Part shown: piece by piece, positions 16,275 to 23,649 of the stretch | How positions within the stretch are numbered: the first letter of the stretch is position 1 | Layout: every line of letters starts with the position of its first letter | Assembly: GCA_021323895.1 (NCBI GenBank) | Contig: JAJPKD010000148.1 | Coordinates: forward strand, 1-48,980 | Direction: 5' to 3' | Length of the DNA: 48,980 nucleotides | From: Acidobacteriota bacterium | GTDB lineage: Bacteria; Acidobacteriota; Blastocatellia; Pyrinomonadales; Pyrinomonadaceae | Program-made: the position numbers and the translations under genes | Notes under the pieces: generated by a model | The model's database searches: none | Told to the model about the DNA's origin: nothing | Seen by the model: only the letters and a program-made list of their open reading frames with translations

Positions 16275-17471
16275 TTATCCGACATAGCGAACCTTCTGCT
16301 CTTGTGTTTCCTGTTCTAACCCATATAACTCGTCTAGAGACAAATCGAGAACGTCCGCAGCCTCCATAGCATCGGCTATTTGTTCGTTCCAAGCCTTTAG
16401 AATGACGGACGCAGCCGTGAGACCAACCTCATTTAGTTTTCGTTTTTGTTTCCACCCTGGGTTCTTCTTTATTCGCGGCGGGTCCTCTGGTTTTGGTCTA
16501 GCGTCGTAGGAATGCAATTCAGCTTTGTGTTTCTCGTAATAGTCTGGAATCGCTAATCCTAATTTCTGCAAACGTATTGCCATCGCTGGGCGACTAACAC
16601 GATAGTAAGTGGCTAACTTTGTAACAGCGGTCACTGGCCAATCGTATTCTTTCCCTGCCAACGGAAACCGTTCTTTCACATGAGACTTGATCGACTCTCG
16701 TGGCAAGAGAAATGCTGAGGCAAACTCATTGCACCATCGTTCGCTTGGACTCTGCGCACGGGTGGCTTGAAAGATCGAAGCGGCACCCAAAAGGAGGTGC
16801 GCATATTCGTGGAAAAGTGAAAAAATCCGGGCAGAGGGCATGTCTTCGGAATTGATAACAATCGTGGGCAACATATCCTCTTCTAACAGTAAAAACCCTC
16901 GACAGTCCTTCCACGGCATCTTTTTCAATAAAATTATCAAGCCTTTCTTTTCTAGCCAGTCTCGCCACCTGTTGAAGGAGTCCTCTTGAGGTTTCCACCG
17001 CAATTGTACGGCCAGCGATACTCCCAAATGCTCCCTTTCAATCGCGGCTCTTTGTTCAGGGTTTTCAGTTGTGGTAGCGGGCTTTATTTTGAGGGATTTG
17101 ATTAACTGCGGATCATCTATAACTAATTCACTAACGTACTGCTGAAGCTCTCTGGCTTCTCTTAGAGCCAATCGTGTTTCTGGCGTGAGTCCTGCCCGCC
17201 TTCCACCAGAAGTCCGAAAATCACGCGGCAATGCGATCGTCGGAGGTGGCGTTGTAAGCAGTAAGACAGACTCAGGCTGCTTATACGCGGAAACCATCCT
17301 GTCAAAGGTTTCCAAATCGGGCTGCGAATTGCCGTTCTCGAACTGCTCTAGTTCACCTTCAGTTATCTTAAGTTTTGTCGCGGCATCTTTGGTGGATAAG
17401 CCCCGAGTATTGCGCGCCCAACGTAGGACATCCTTTTTGACCGGAACCGTCGTTCTCTCTTGCTTTGGCAT
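16275..17471 (-). CDS. XRE HTH and ImmA/IrrE metallopeptidase fusion, predicted antitoxin/regulator
   Basis: The 398-aa protein has an N-terminal XRE-type helix-turn-helix (about residues 12-65). An ImmA/IrrE zinc peptidase domain follows with HEYAH at 221-225 and the third ligand in NEFASAFLLP (E249). A basic linker (about 320-345) precedes a short C-terminal helical part. ImmA proteins cleave repressors; in XRE fusions they act as regulators and often pair with toxin genes. AGGAGG lies about nine bases before the ATG at 17471. A 5-bp inverted repeat at 17512-17528 could be its own operator. It is the first gene of a tight three-gene operon inside the transposon. Confidence 0.88.
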   Translation of the reverse strand: MPKQERTTVPVKKDVLRWARNTRGLSTKDAATKLKITEGELEQFENGNSQPDLETFDRMVSAYKQPESVLLLTTPPPTIALPRDFRTSGGRRAGLTPETRLALREARELQQYVSELVIDDPQLIKSLKIKPATTTENPEQRAAIEREHLGVSLAVQLRWKPQEDSFNRWRDWLEKKGLIILLKKMPWKDCRGFLLLEEDMLPTIVINSEDMPSARIFSLFHEYAHLLLGAASIFQATRAQSPSERWCNEFASAFLLPRESIKSHVKERFPLAGKEYDWPVTAVTKLATYYRVSRPAMAIRLQKLGLAIPDYYEKHKAELHSYDARPKPEDPPRIKKNPGWKQKRKLNEVGLTAASVILKAWNEQIADAMEAADVLDLSLDELYGLEQETQEQKVRYVG

Positions 17472-17511
17472 TAGACCGCCTCCTGTGGCACACTAAGAAT
17501 GCGCCGACAAA

Positions 17512-17528
17512 AGGTGCTGCTAACACCT
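17512..17528. promoter_or_regulatory. Possible operator upstream of the XRE-ImmA gene
   Basis: AGGTG and CACCT flank a 7-bp centre 41 bp before the start codon. An XRE repressor often binds such a site in its own promoter. The arms are short, so this is only a candidate. Confidence 0.3.
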
Positions 17529-17564
17529 GACGACCAGGCACGCCAACTGCAATTATTAGAAGCA

Positions 17565-17591
17565 AGCCGTGAGTTGCCGCTCACGGCTTTT
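17565..17591. terminator. Hairpin between transposase and cargo operon
   Basis: The 9-bp arms AGCCGTGAG (17565-17573) and CTCACGGCT (17580-17588) enclose TTGCCG. TTTT follows on the plus strand, and a weaker T-rich tract on the minus strand. It probably limits read-through from the transposase gene into the cargo operon. Confidence 0.5.
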
Positions 17592-17641
17592 GCTTTGTGT
17601 TCGATCTACTTCCCCTTCGCTGTCGGGGTTTCCCTCCATCC

Positions 17642-18598
17642 TTATGATGAGGGTTCGCCGATGAGTTGTTTATCCTCAAGCCGCTTCCCTGTCAAACTTT
17701 TCACAACTTCTAAGAACCGATAGAGATCGTTTCCTATGCGCTTGTTAAAGCGGAATGCTTGCTCATCCAAATAGCGGAAAAGATGAAACGGTTCGACGGA
17801 TACATACGTGCCTTTGATCGCCCGCTTTAAGAGACTCCAAAAGTTCTCAATTCCGTTTGTATGCACGTTGCCCTCGACGTACTTTTCCGCATGGTCAATC
17901 ACGCCATGAATGAACTGATCATCAAGGCCGCGATACGCTCTCCAACCATCGGTATAGACGTTCGTGCCTTCTTGAACGTTCTCGCGGATGCTGTGATGCA
18001 GAATCTCGCGGCTCGCAGTGTGAATGACTTGCGCTCTGACTGCACCATTGCGTTCAAGTAATCCCATAACCGCAACCTTGCCAACGCTGATCGAACCCTT
18101 GTTGGATTCACCGCCGTACTTTTTGGCGATGACGGACTTGTGCATGTTGCGAGCCTTGCCGCCGATATAGGTCTCGTCAACTTCTACGTGGCCGGACAGC
18201 TTCTCGAACGACCTCGCTTGCATCGCTAATCGGATTCTGTGAAGTAAAAACCACGCCGACTTTTGCGTGATGCCTAAGTGACGGTGAATCTCATAAGACG
18301 AAACACCGTTCTTCGCATTTACGATCATCCAGATGGCCGGAAGCCACTTGTCTAATCCTATCGGCGAATCTTCCATTACACTTCCAGTCTTGACGGTGAA
18401 TTGCTTGCGACACTCTTTACATTGCCAGATGCGGCGCTTCGCTAGGAATGCGAAACGGGATTGGTCGTTCTGGGTGCAGTGCGGGCAGATGATGCCGTCA
18501 GGCCAGCGGACTGACGCCATGAACTTGACGCAGATGTCTAAGTCAGAAAAGAATCGAACGGCCTCAAGTAGCGTTTTCGGTAAGTGCTCGTTTTCCAT
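17642..18598 (-). CDS. IS1595-family DDE transposase
   Basis: This 318-aa protein has an N-terminal zinc ribbon (C38, C41, C60, C63: ICPHC...QCKEC). The IS1595-type catalytic core has D141 in VEVDETYIGGK, D217 in VYTDGWRAY and HTNGIENFWSLLKR, with N248 and E251. It moves the element by cutting at the terminal repeats. No stop or frameshift is seen, so it should be functional. The ATG at 18598 lies one base from a 7-bp hairpin (18600-18621) that would cover its ribosome site. The right inverted repeat starts 24 bp beyond the gene. Confidence 0.95.
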   Translation of the reverse strand: MENEHLPKTLLEAVRFFSDLDICVKFMASVRWPDGIICPHCTQNDQSRFAFLAKRRIWQCKECRKQFTVKTGSVMEDSPIGLDKWLPAIWMIVNAKNGVSSYEIHRHLGITQKSAWFLLHRIRLAMQARSFEKLSGHVEVDETYIGGKARNMHKSVIAKKYGGESNKGSISVGKVAVMGLLERNGAVRAQVIHTASREILHHSIRENVQEGTNVYTDGWRAYRGLDDQFIHGVIDHAEKYVEGNVHTNGIENFWSLLKRAIKGTYVSVEPFHLFRYLDEQAFRFNKRIGNDLYRFLEVVKSLTGKRLEDKQLIGEPSS

Positions 18599-18599
18599 G

Positions 18600-18621
18600 C
18601 CCTGATACTAACCGATCAGGG
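18600..18621 (-). promoter_or_regulatory. Hairpin covering the transposase ribosome site
   Basis: CCCTGAT (18600-18606) pairs with ATCAGGG (18615-18621). On the minus strand the 3' arm ends one base before the ATG and contains the only purine-rich stretch. RNA entering from outside the element would fold and hide the start. Confidence 0.45.
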
Positions 18622-18622
18622 T

Positions 18623-18646
18623 TGCTGTGTCAAGTATATTATTACC
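18623..18646 (-). repeat. Right terminal inverted repeat of the IS1595-type transposon
   Basis: The sequence ends TATATTATTACC at 18646. Read inward it matches the left end at 21 of 24 positions. Confidence 0.92.
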
Positions 18647-18654
18647 ACTAAAGT
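18647..18654 (+). repeat. Right 8-bp target-site duplication ACTAAAGT
   Basis: It is identical to 14603-14610 and directly follows the right inverted repeat. The next bases, CTATG, complete the broken palindrome. Confidence 0.9.
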
Positions 18655-18669
18655 CTATGTCACGTTAAG

Positions 18670-19668
18670 ATGCCAACTCGCACTCGCAAAGACCTGGAGA
18701 CCTCACTCAAGAAAGGCGAGATCAGGCCTTTCTATTATCTCTACGGCTCCGAGTCGTTTCTGCGCGATGAAGCTACGCGCGCAATTGCCGACGCGGCGTT
18801 GCAGGAAACGCTCCTCCGCGAATTCAACGATTCATCTTTCAATCTGTTCAGCGACGATGTTCGCGACGCGATCGCCGCGGCCGAACAATTACCGATGATG
18901 TCGCAGCGGCGCGTGGTCCGCTTACGCAATTTTGCGCGGCTCCGCGAAGCGGATGAAGAACTTTTGCTGGCTTATCTCGATCGTCCCGTGGAAACGACGG
19001 TCATGATTTTCGTCGGCGACGACATCGACAAGCGCAAGAAATTCGGCAAGAAATTAATGGCCGGAGCCGCTTACGAATTTGCGTCGCTCTCACCGAAAGA
19101 TTTGCCGGCTTGGATCAAAGCGCATCTGAAGACGCTCAATACAGAAATCGATTCTGAGGCCGGCCGTCGTTTGGTCGAAGTCGTCGCCAGCGATCTCTTA
19201 ACGCTGACAAACGAACTTAATAAGCTCGCCGCAGCGGCGTTGCCTGCGGGACGCATCACGCTCGAACTCGTCGATCAACTCGTGGGCCGTTCACGCGAGC
19301 ACATGAACTGGGATTTGACCGACGGCATCGTTTCGCGAAACGGACGCGTCGCGTTGAAAGTGCTGCGCGATTTTCTCGACGATGGTTACGAACCGCTGCT
19401 GTTGATTGGCGTGATTGCGGGCACGTTTCGTCGCCTGGCCTTAGCCAAAGAACTGTTCGATCGCGGCGCGCAACCGCGCGAAATTTTTAGCGCAGTGCGT
19501 GTGCCTAATTGGAAGCAACAGGATTATCTTTCGATGCTGCGAAGGACCGACGGCGCGAAATTACGCGACGCGCTGGCACGAATCGCGGAAACCGATCTCG
19601 CGATTAAGACTTCAAAAGCTACCCCGCGCATGCAGGTGGAAATGCTGGTTTGTGAACTGCTGATTTGA
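18670..19668 (+). CDS. holA: DNA polymerase III delta subunit
   Basis: HolA is the wrench subunit of the clamp loader that opens the beta clamp. The 332-aa protein (usual length about 340) shows PFYYLYGSESFLRDEA, then TVMIFVGDDIDKRKKF, the helical core around LTLTNELNKLAA and the C-terminal collar domain (YEPLLLIGVIAGTFRRL, QQDYLSMLRR). It starts about 15 bp after the rebuilt palindrome, and lptE lies on the other side of the transposon, so the ancestral order was lptE-holA. Its promoter may have been moved away by the insertion; the transposase is divergent and does not read into it. The 3' end overlaps the convergent hypothetical gene by 50 bp. Confidence 0.93.
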   Translation: MPTRTRKDLETSLKKGEIRPFYYLYGSESFLRDEATRAIADAALQETLLREFNDSSFNLFSDDVRDAIAAAEQLPMMSQRRVVRLRNFARLREADEELLLAYLDRPVETTVMIFVGDDIDKRKKFGKKLMAGAAYEFASLSPKDLPAWIKAHLKTLNTEIDSEAGRRLVEVVASDLLTLTNELNKLAAAALPAGRITLELVDQLVGRSREHMNWDLTDGIVSRNGRVALKVLRDFLDDGYEPLLLIGVIAGTFRRLALAKELFDRGAQPREIFSAVRVPNWKQQDYLSMLRRTDGAKLRDALARIAETDLAIKTSKATPRMQVEMLVCELLI

Positions 19669-20098
19669 AAACTTCACTCGCAAATTCGAGCGGTTTCAGA
19701 TCCGGGGCTACCCACTCCACTTTGGCCTTCGCCGAACCAATCAATTCACTCGTATAATACTCGTTGATTACATTCTTATCGACGAACTTTTCCGCCAAGC
19801 AGTTGGCGAGGCTAACCATTGATTCTTCATCGCCAGCTTCGGCAACAAACCCACGCACCATTTCCAACCAGAACATCGTGATCGTTTCGTGGTAGCCCAT
19901 CTTGCCGTAGGCGGCCGCGAGCTTTTGAATTCCAAGCCGCATCTTTTCGGCGGCCTCGGGATACGGAAAGTGCACGACATACCACAGCGCCACAGTGAGA
20001 TGCTGATAGTGTTTGAAGGTGGCGGGATTGATTGTGCACAATTCAAACTCGCCTACGAGCGTTTCGATCTCTCCTGGGTCCGTGAAATACTCAATCAT
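19619..20098 (-). CDS. Conserved hypothetical protein
   Basis: This 159-aa protein contains FKHYQHLTVALWYVVHFPYPEA in its N-terminal half, GYHETITMFWLEMVRGF in the middle and YYTSELIGSAKAKVEWVAPDL near the end. The repeated His-rich helices recall a helical bundle with metal or substrate sites. I recall similar unnamed proteins but no function. ATG 20098 is favoured because GGAG lies seven bases upstream. The gene lies downstream of rpsT on the same strand but beyond a terminator. Its last 50 bases overlap the end of holA on the other strand. Confidence 0.68.
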   Translation of the reverse strand: MIEYFTDPGEIETLVGEFELCTINPATFKHYQHLTVALWYVVHFPYPEAAEKMRLGIQKLAAAYGKMGYHETITMFWLEMVRGFVAEAGDEESMVSLANCLAEKFVDKNVINEYYTSELIGSAKAKVEWVAPDLKPLEFASEVFKSAVHKPAFPPACAG

Positions 20099-20150
20099 GA
20101 CAGTCTCCGTGTACTGGTCAGGGACTCCCCGATCCAGCCTCCTCGTGAAC

Positions 20151-20188
20151 AAAAGAAAAGAGGCGGACCGAATAAATCGATCCGCCTC
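20151..20188 (-). terminator. Terminator of rpsT
   Basis: On the minus strand GAGGCGGA and TCCGCCTC (plus-strand arms 20181-20188 and 20160-20167) form a perfect stem. It is followed by TTTTCTTTT (complement of 20151-20159). Confidence 0.8.
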
Positions 20189-20237
20189 TCAAAACCGAAA
20201 TGTTTTGATCCCGCCTGCTACGGCAAGCGGGCCGTAG

Positions 20238-20507
20238 CTACTTTGCTGTTGCCTGGTTAACTCGCGCAGTCAGACGCGATTTGTGACGCGCGGCCGCGTT
20301 GCGGTGCAACACGCCCTTCTGCACAGCCTTGTCGATCTCGGAAATCGTCGTCGGCAACAGCACGCCCGCCTCCTTGGTGTCCTTGCCGCTCAGCGCCTTG
20401 CGCAAAGTCTTGATTGACGTGCGCAACTTAGTGCGATTTTGCCGATTGACGACACGCCGGCGTTCGCTCTGCCGTACGCGCTTTTCCGCTGACTTGTGAT
20501 TAGGCAT
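20238..20507 (-). CDS. rpsT: 30S ribosomal protein S20
   Basis: S20 binds 16S rRNA early in assembly of the small subunit. The 89-aa basic protein opens MPNHKSAEKRVRQSERRRVVNRQ and contains TSIKTLRKAL and KGVLHRNAAARHKSRLT, typical of S20 (about 87 aa). It has a strong promoter at 20569-20597, a hairpin in its leader and a terminator at 20151-20188, so it forms a single-gene unit. S20 is often autoregulated through its leader in other bacteria; the leader hairpin here may serve this. The gene lies near holA, as in many bacteria. Confidence 0.96.
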   Translation of the reverse strand: MPNHKSAEKRVRQSERRRVVNRQNRTKLRTSIKTLRKALSGKDTKEAGVLLPTTISEIDKAVQKGVLHRNAAARHKSRLTARVNQATAK

Positions 20508-20534
20508 TACTTGACATCTCCGTTATTTCTCAAT

Positions 20535-20560
20535 AAAAGCGCCCGCATTGCTGCGAGCGC
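20535..20560 (-). promoter_or_regulatory. Terminator-like hairpin in the rpsT leader
   Basis: Arms 20539-20547 and 20552-20560 pair at eight of nine positions around a 4-nt loop. TTTTATTG follows on the minus strand. It lies between the promoter and the start codon, as an attenuator would. Confidence 0.45.
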
Positions 20561-20568
20561 GAAGTGAA

Positions 20569-20597
20569 ACTATAGAGACCGAGTTGCTGAGTGTCAA
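20569..20597 (-). promoter_or_regulatory. Strong sigma-70 promoter of rpsT
   Basis: TTGACA (20597 to 20592), a 17-bp spacer and TATAGT (20574 to 20569) are near consensus. The leader is about 55 nt. Confidence 0.75.
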
Positions 20598-20636
20598 GCA
20601 GCGACGAGTATGCCCTTTTGCGATCGCAAAGTAACT

Positions 20637-22070
20637 TCAGTCATTAAGTCGCAGCGAGCGCAGAATCGTCAGAAACGTATTCTGATAGGTGCTGTACTCG
20701 TCGCTCGGACTGACCGCGATCATGTAGAACAATTCGCCATTGCGCAGTTGCGTGGTTACCACGTTGACGATTTCGGGGCGGCCGGTCGCTTCGTTGACGT
20801 TGTCGAGCGTCAACAACTGCCCGTAATGACCATCGACATCCATGCGCTGATAATTTCCGCGCGCGCGCAAGTTGCCGTTGCCCTGCTGCAACGTGTTGAT
20901 GAAATCGTTCGTCGCCTGTTGCAGGTTGCGATAACGGGTCTGCGTCGTGCCGAAATTTACCGCGTGGGTGAACACTGCCTGGCCATTCGCCGAACCATAC
21001 CCACCGGTTGGCGCAAACCACAAACCGTCCTGATTCAGTTCGCGCCAGTTATCGGGAATGCTGACCGTGAATGTTCCTTCGTTATAAGTGCGATAGCGCG
21101 ACGATGGATAATCGACGCGACTCCGCGGCATCGATTCGGGATACCCGGTGCGATCGCCGTTTGGATACTGATCGCCCTGATTGGGATAACGCCGTCCGCT
21201 GCGCTGAATCTCGGCCATCGTCTGCGCGCGAGGATAACCACGCAGACGTTCCTGGATGCCAAAGAACTCGCGGCTGTCCGCGCGCATTGCGGTGTTCACG
21301 CGCAGGTATTGCGCTTCCTGGTTGATGCGCGCGTAACGATTCTTGGGGCTCGGGTGATCGCTTAAGAATCCACCACCGCCACCGCCGCCTTGTCGTTCCA
21401 GCGTCTGAAACACATTCGCGAGATCACGCGGATCGTAACCGGCATTCGCCATGATGCGCGCGCCGAGCAAATCCGCTTCAGTTTCATACTCGCGACTGAA
21501 CTTTAGCAAGTATGCGCCGATTGGAAGTTGCGCTAATTGGCCCACCGCGGGACTGCCGGTCAGGATCGTTCCGAGTATCCCTGCCACGCCTGCGCCAACA
21601 GCATATTTTTGGGCTTTGGTAGCTTGCGCAGTTCCGTGCCGCAGCGCCACGTGACTTAGCTCGTGGGCCATCACACCGGCCATTTCGCCTTCGTTACGCG
21701 CGGCTTCAATCATTCCGCGATTCACGTACATCGGCCCGCCAGGCAGAGCAAACGCGTTAATGTCGCTTGCGTTGACGACTTTGAAGTAGTAACGAAATTC
21801 AGGATGCTGAAACTCGGGCGGAATCGCCGCCACTAGACGTTGGCCCACCCGCTCGACGTACGCGTTGACTTGCGAATCGCGCAAGAGTGGAAATTGCTGC
21901 TCGGCTTCAGCGGCGGCCTGGCGTCCCAACTTAACATCGTCCGCAGTGCTGAACTTGTTTGCGTGCAGCTTGATCTGGGTCTGGCCGAATGTCGCGATCG
22001 GCATCAGCGCGATCACGATCGCAATAACTGCGGCCACGCACGCGTTTGTCTTCTGAAAATGTATTCTCAT
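20637..22070 (-). CDS. M48 family metalloprotease (BepA-like), exported
   Basis: The 477-aa protein has an N-terminal signal sequence ending ATFGQ. The M48 catalytic domain has HELSH (residues 136-140), a conserved ALPGGPMYVNRGM before it and an EYETEAD motif near 194-200 that supplies the third zinc ligand. A Gly run follows (ERQGGGGGGG), then the DHPSPKNRYARI element and a C-terminal PsbP-like domain (about residues 330-477, starting YNEGTFTVSIPDNWREL). M48 proteins of this type act in the periplasm on misfolded outer-membrane proteins. ATG 22070 has GGGAG upstream; longer frames start without one. Confidence 0.9.
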   Translation of the reverse strand: MRIHFQKTNACVAAVIAIVIALMPIATFGQTQIKLHANKFSTADDVKLGRQAAAEAEQQFPLLRDSQVNAYVERVGQRLVAAIPPEFQHPEFRYYFKVVNASDINAFALPGGPMYVNRGMIEAARNEGEMAGVMAHELSHVALRHGTAQATKAQKYAVGAGVAGILGTILTGSPAVGQLAQLPIGAYLLKFSREYETEADLLGARIMANAGYDPRDLANVFQTLERQGGGGGGGFLSDHPSPKNRYARINQEAQYLRVNTAMRADSREFFGIQERLRGYPRAQTMAEIQRSGRRYPNQGDQYPNGDRTGYPESMPRSRVDYPSSRYRTYNEGTFTVSIPDNWRELNQDGLWFAPTGGYGSANGQAVFTHAVNFGTTQTRYRNLQQATNDFINTLQQGNGNLRARGNYQRMDVDGHYGQLLTLDNVNEATGRPEIVNVVTTQLRNGELFYMIAVSPSDEYSTYQNTFLTILRSLRLND

Positions 22071-22286
22071 TAGGAACTCCCTTTGCCTGGTCTGTGAAAT
22101 CCTTCGATGCCGTTTGATCGAAGGTCTTTGCCAGAAGCTATCAATCACAGTGCCACACAATTAAGCGCAACAATCTCGGTAATTCTAAGATGCGGCGATG
22201 TCCTCTGTTGCATTTCACTTCTAATCTGGATCCCAGTGCCCGAAATCGTTTCATGCCAAAGCCGATTTGGTCTAGCTCCCGGTCTT

Positions 22287-22997
22287 TCACTTTTTGGGCT
22301 TGATTTTTTCTTCGAGCCACGTCCGCGGCGCATCCAGCGGTGCGATGTGATGCGGCTTTCCTTTGAAAGCGCGAATCATCGAAACAATGAGAAAGATGAA
22401 CGCGGCGAACCGGAAGACTCCGTGGACAAACGAGCTGCCCGAAATCAAAGTCAGAAACGTAAAGGCCCCAGAGATAACCAGAATCACGATCTGCAACGCC
22501 AGGCCCTGAGCTGCATGAAAGCGCGTGTTCACTTCGCTGCGCGGCACCAGGAGCAACTCCACGACTGCGGCAATCGCGCCAATGTATCCGGGAATATAAG
22601 GAAGCAGCTTCGCCCATCGCTCGGGGATGTTCAGCCCCACAACCGTGTTTGAGCCGGGCTTGATCGGCAACGGCGGTGGCTGGTAGATGTTCGGAGGAGG
22701 CGCCGGCGGCGGCTGATAAATCAGCGGCGAACGTAGCTTTGGCGATTCGTAAACCGGAGGTCGTTCCTGCTTCGGCGGGACAAACACCGACGGGTACGAA
22801 GCTACTTTGTCCTGAATCAACTGAGTGGGCGCTTCGTTCTCTGGCATTGCGCGAGCGGTGTCGCCGGCGATTTGCGTGGTCTCACCGCCGAGTTGAATAG
22901 TCTCGGCATCCGCGTGAGTTGCAAAAGAATCTTTCGCACGATCAGCTACGTTCTCGTCGAGCGGATTCGTATCGTACTTGGTGCGCTTGGGCTGCAT
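22287..22997 (-). CDS. DUF4870-like membrane protein with proline-rich N terminus
   Basis: This 236-aa protein begins with a hydrophilic, acidic and Thr-rich part (residues 1-70). A Pro-rich stretch follows (about 80-115, PPPAPPPNIYQPPPLP), then three to four membrane segments from about residue 130. The motif RFHAAQGLALQIVILV and the final region are typical of DUF4870 or Tic20-like small membrane proteins. Its function is not known. The proline-rich N-terminal part probably lies in the cytoplasm and may bind partners. It starts 34 bp after the stop of the JAMM gene, in the same direction. Confidence 0.72.
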   Translation of the reverse strand: MQPKRTKYDTNPLDENVADRAKDSFATHADAETIQLGGETTQIAGDTARAMPENEAPTQLIQDKVASYPSVFVPPKQERPPVYESPKLRSPLIYQPPPAPPPNIYQPPPLPIKPGSNTVVGLNIPERWAKLLPYIPGYIGAIAAVVELLLVPRSEVNTRFHAAQGLALQIVILVISGAFTFLTLISGSSFVHGVFRFAAFIFLIVSMIRAFKGKPHHIAPLDAPRTWLEEKIKPKK

Positions 22998-23031
22998 CTG
23001 AAAATCCTAACGAAAAGCGTGCTGGCCCGGT

Positions 23032-23445
23032 TCACTTATCGATTAATTCCAAATCGATCCGTTCCCAGCGATTTTCGCTCTCGGAAATACGAAAAGCGCG
23101 CACGCACGGCTCGTCATCGTTTAGTCCAACAATAAGGTAAACCGCTGATGGGTAGTAGGCAAGGCGCACGTCCGTCGCAGAAGGCTGCGGATCGGAGGAG
23201 CGTGGATGCGAATGATAAATCCCGATCAGTTCCTCGCCACGCTCGCGCATTTGGCGTTGCGCAGTGAATAGATCTTCCGGCGCCGCCTCATAGGTCACGA
23301 GCGGATCGGAAGCGATGTTGCGGGTTCGATAGACCGAGGTCGTGATGCCTTCCTTGCCGCCTATCAGGCCGCAGCATTCGTGTGGAGAGGCTTCGCGGGC
23401 TTGAGCGACGATCTGGTCGAATTGAAGTCTAGTAATGCGCAGCAT
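23032..23445 (-). CDS. JAMM/Mov34 (MPN+) metalloprotease
   Basis: This 137-aa single-domain protein carries the JAMM zinc site: E23 in SPHECCGLIGG, YHSHP (H78, H80) and a following SATD. Such proteins remove ubiquitin-like modifiers or process sulfur-carrier proteins of the ThiS/MoaD type, and some hydrolyse other isopeptide bonds. No ubiquitin-like or sulfur-carrier gene is visible nearby, so the substrate is open. The spacing between the second His and SATD is one residue longer than I expect for the family. ATG 23445 is chosen because the sequence before it is a palindromic repeat. The next gene downstream is a DUF4870-like protein. Confidence 0.87.
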   Translation of the reverse strand: MLRITRLQFDQIVAQAREASPHECCGLIGGKEGITTSVYRTRNIASDPLVTYEAAPEDLFTAQRQMRERGEELIGIYHSHPRSSDPQPSATDVRLAYYPSAVYLIVGLNDDEPCVRAFRISESENRWERIDLELIDK

Positions 23446-23448
23446 GAA

Positions 23449-23615
23449 GGCTAGCTTCGCTCCGTTTAGGAGCGACATATTTATAGAGGCCGATATCCTA
23501 AAACAACAAGCTCCGTTAGGAGCATCATGTCAACGAATTGCTATGACGCTCCTGACGGAGCTTTCGGAAATGGAAGGTAAAACTCCGGGCTATAAATATC
23601 TCGTCCCTAACGGGA
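23449..23615. repeat. Cluster of GCTCC(G)TTAGGAGC palindromes
   Basis: Four short palindromes follow one another: GCTCCGTTTAGGAGC (about 23459), GCTCCGTTAGGAGC (about 23510), GCTCCTGACGGAGC (about 23549) and CGTCCCTAACGGGACG (about 23602). They fill the gap between the JAMM gene and aspS. No gene is seen. Confidence 0.65.
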
Positions 23616-23649
23616 CGAACACAGGTCATCTAGATCGCTAAGACAATTG

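Larger units (their letters stand above)
14611..18646. mobile_element. IS1595-family transposon carrying passenger genes
   Basis: This 4,036-bp element is bounded by imperfect inverted repeats (21 of 24 matches) and an 8-bp target duplication. It encodes an IS1595-type transposase near its right end and five other genes. A rightward lipoprotein and membrane-protein pair lies at the left. A leftward operon lies in the middle, with an XRE-ImmA/IrrE protein, a DUF4411 PIN-like protein and a 54-aa protein. Base composition is visibly lower in GC than the flanks. IS1595 relatives are known to carry passenger genes; this cargo resembles a toxin-antitoxin module. It lies between lptE and holA. Intact ends, duplication and transposase suggest a recent and possibly active insertion. 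Confidence 0.93.

Noticed and set aside
17499-17723. Rightward 74-aa gene between the cargo operon and the transposase
   Set aside because: It overlaps the transposase 3' end on the other strand, crosses the hairpin and shows no recognisable protein pattern.
14611-18646. Composite transposon with two IS copies
   Set aside because: Only one transposase is present, and the ends are short inverted repeats rather than full IS copies. It is a single unit with passengers.
22071-22286. Gene or RNA in the gap upstream of the M48 gene
   Set aside because: No conserved frame, tRNA-like fold or terminator was seen in these 216 bases.
23446-23478. Longer JAMM protein starting at 23478
   Set aside because: The added residues come from a palindromic repeat (GCTCCGTTTAGGAGC), and no ribosome site precedes that ATG.
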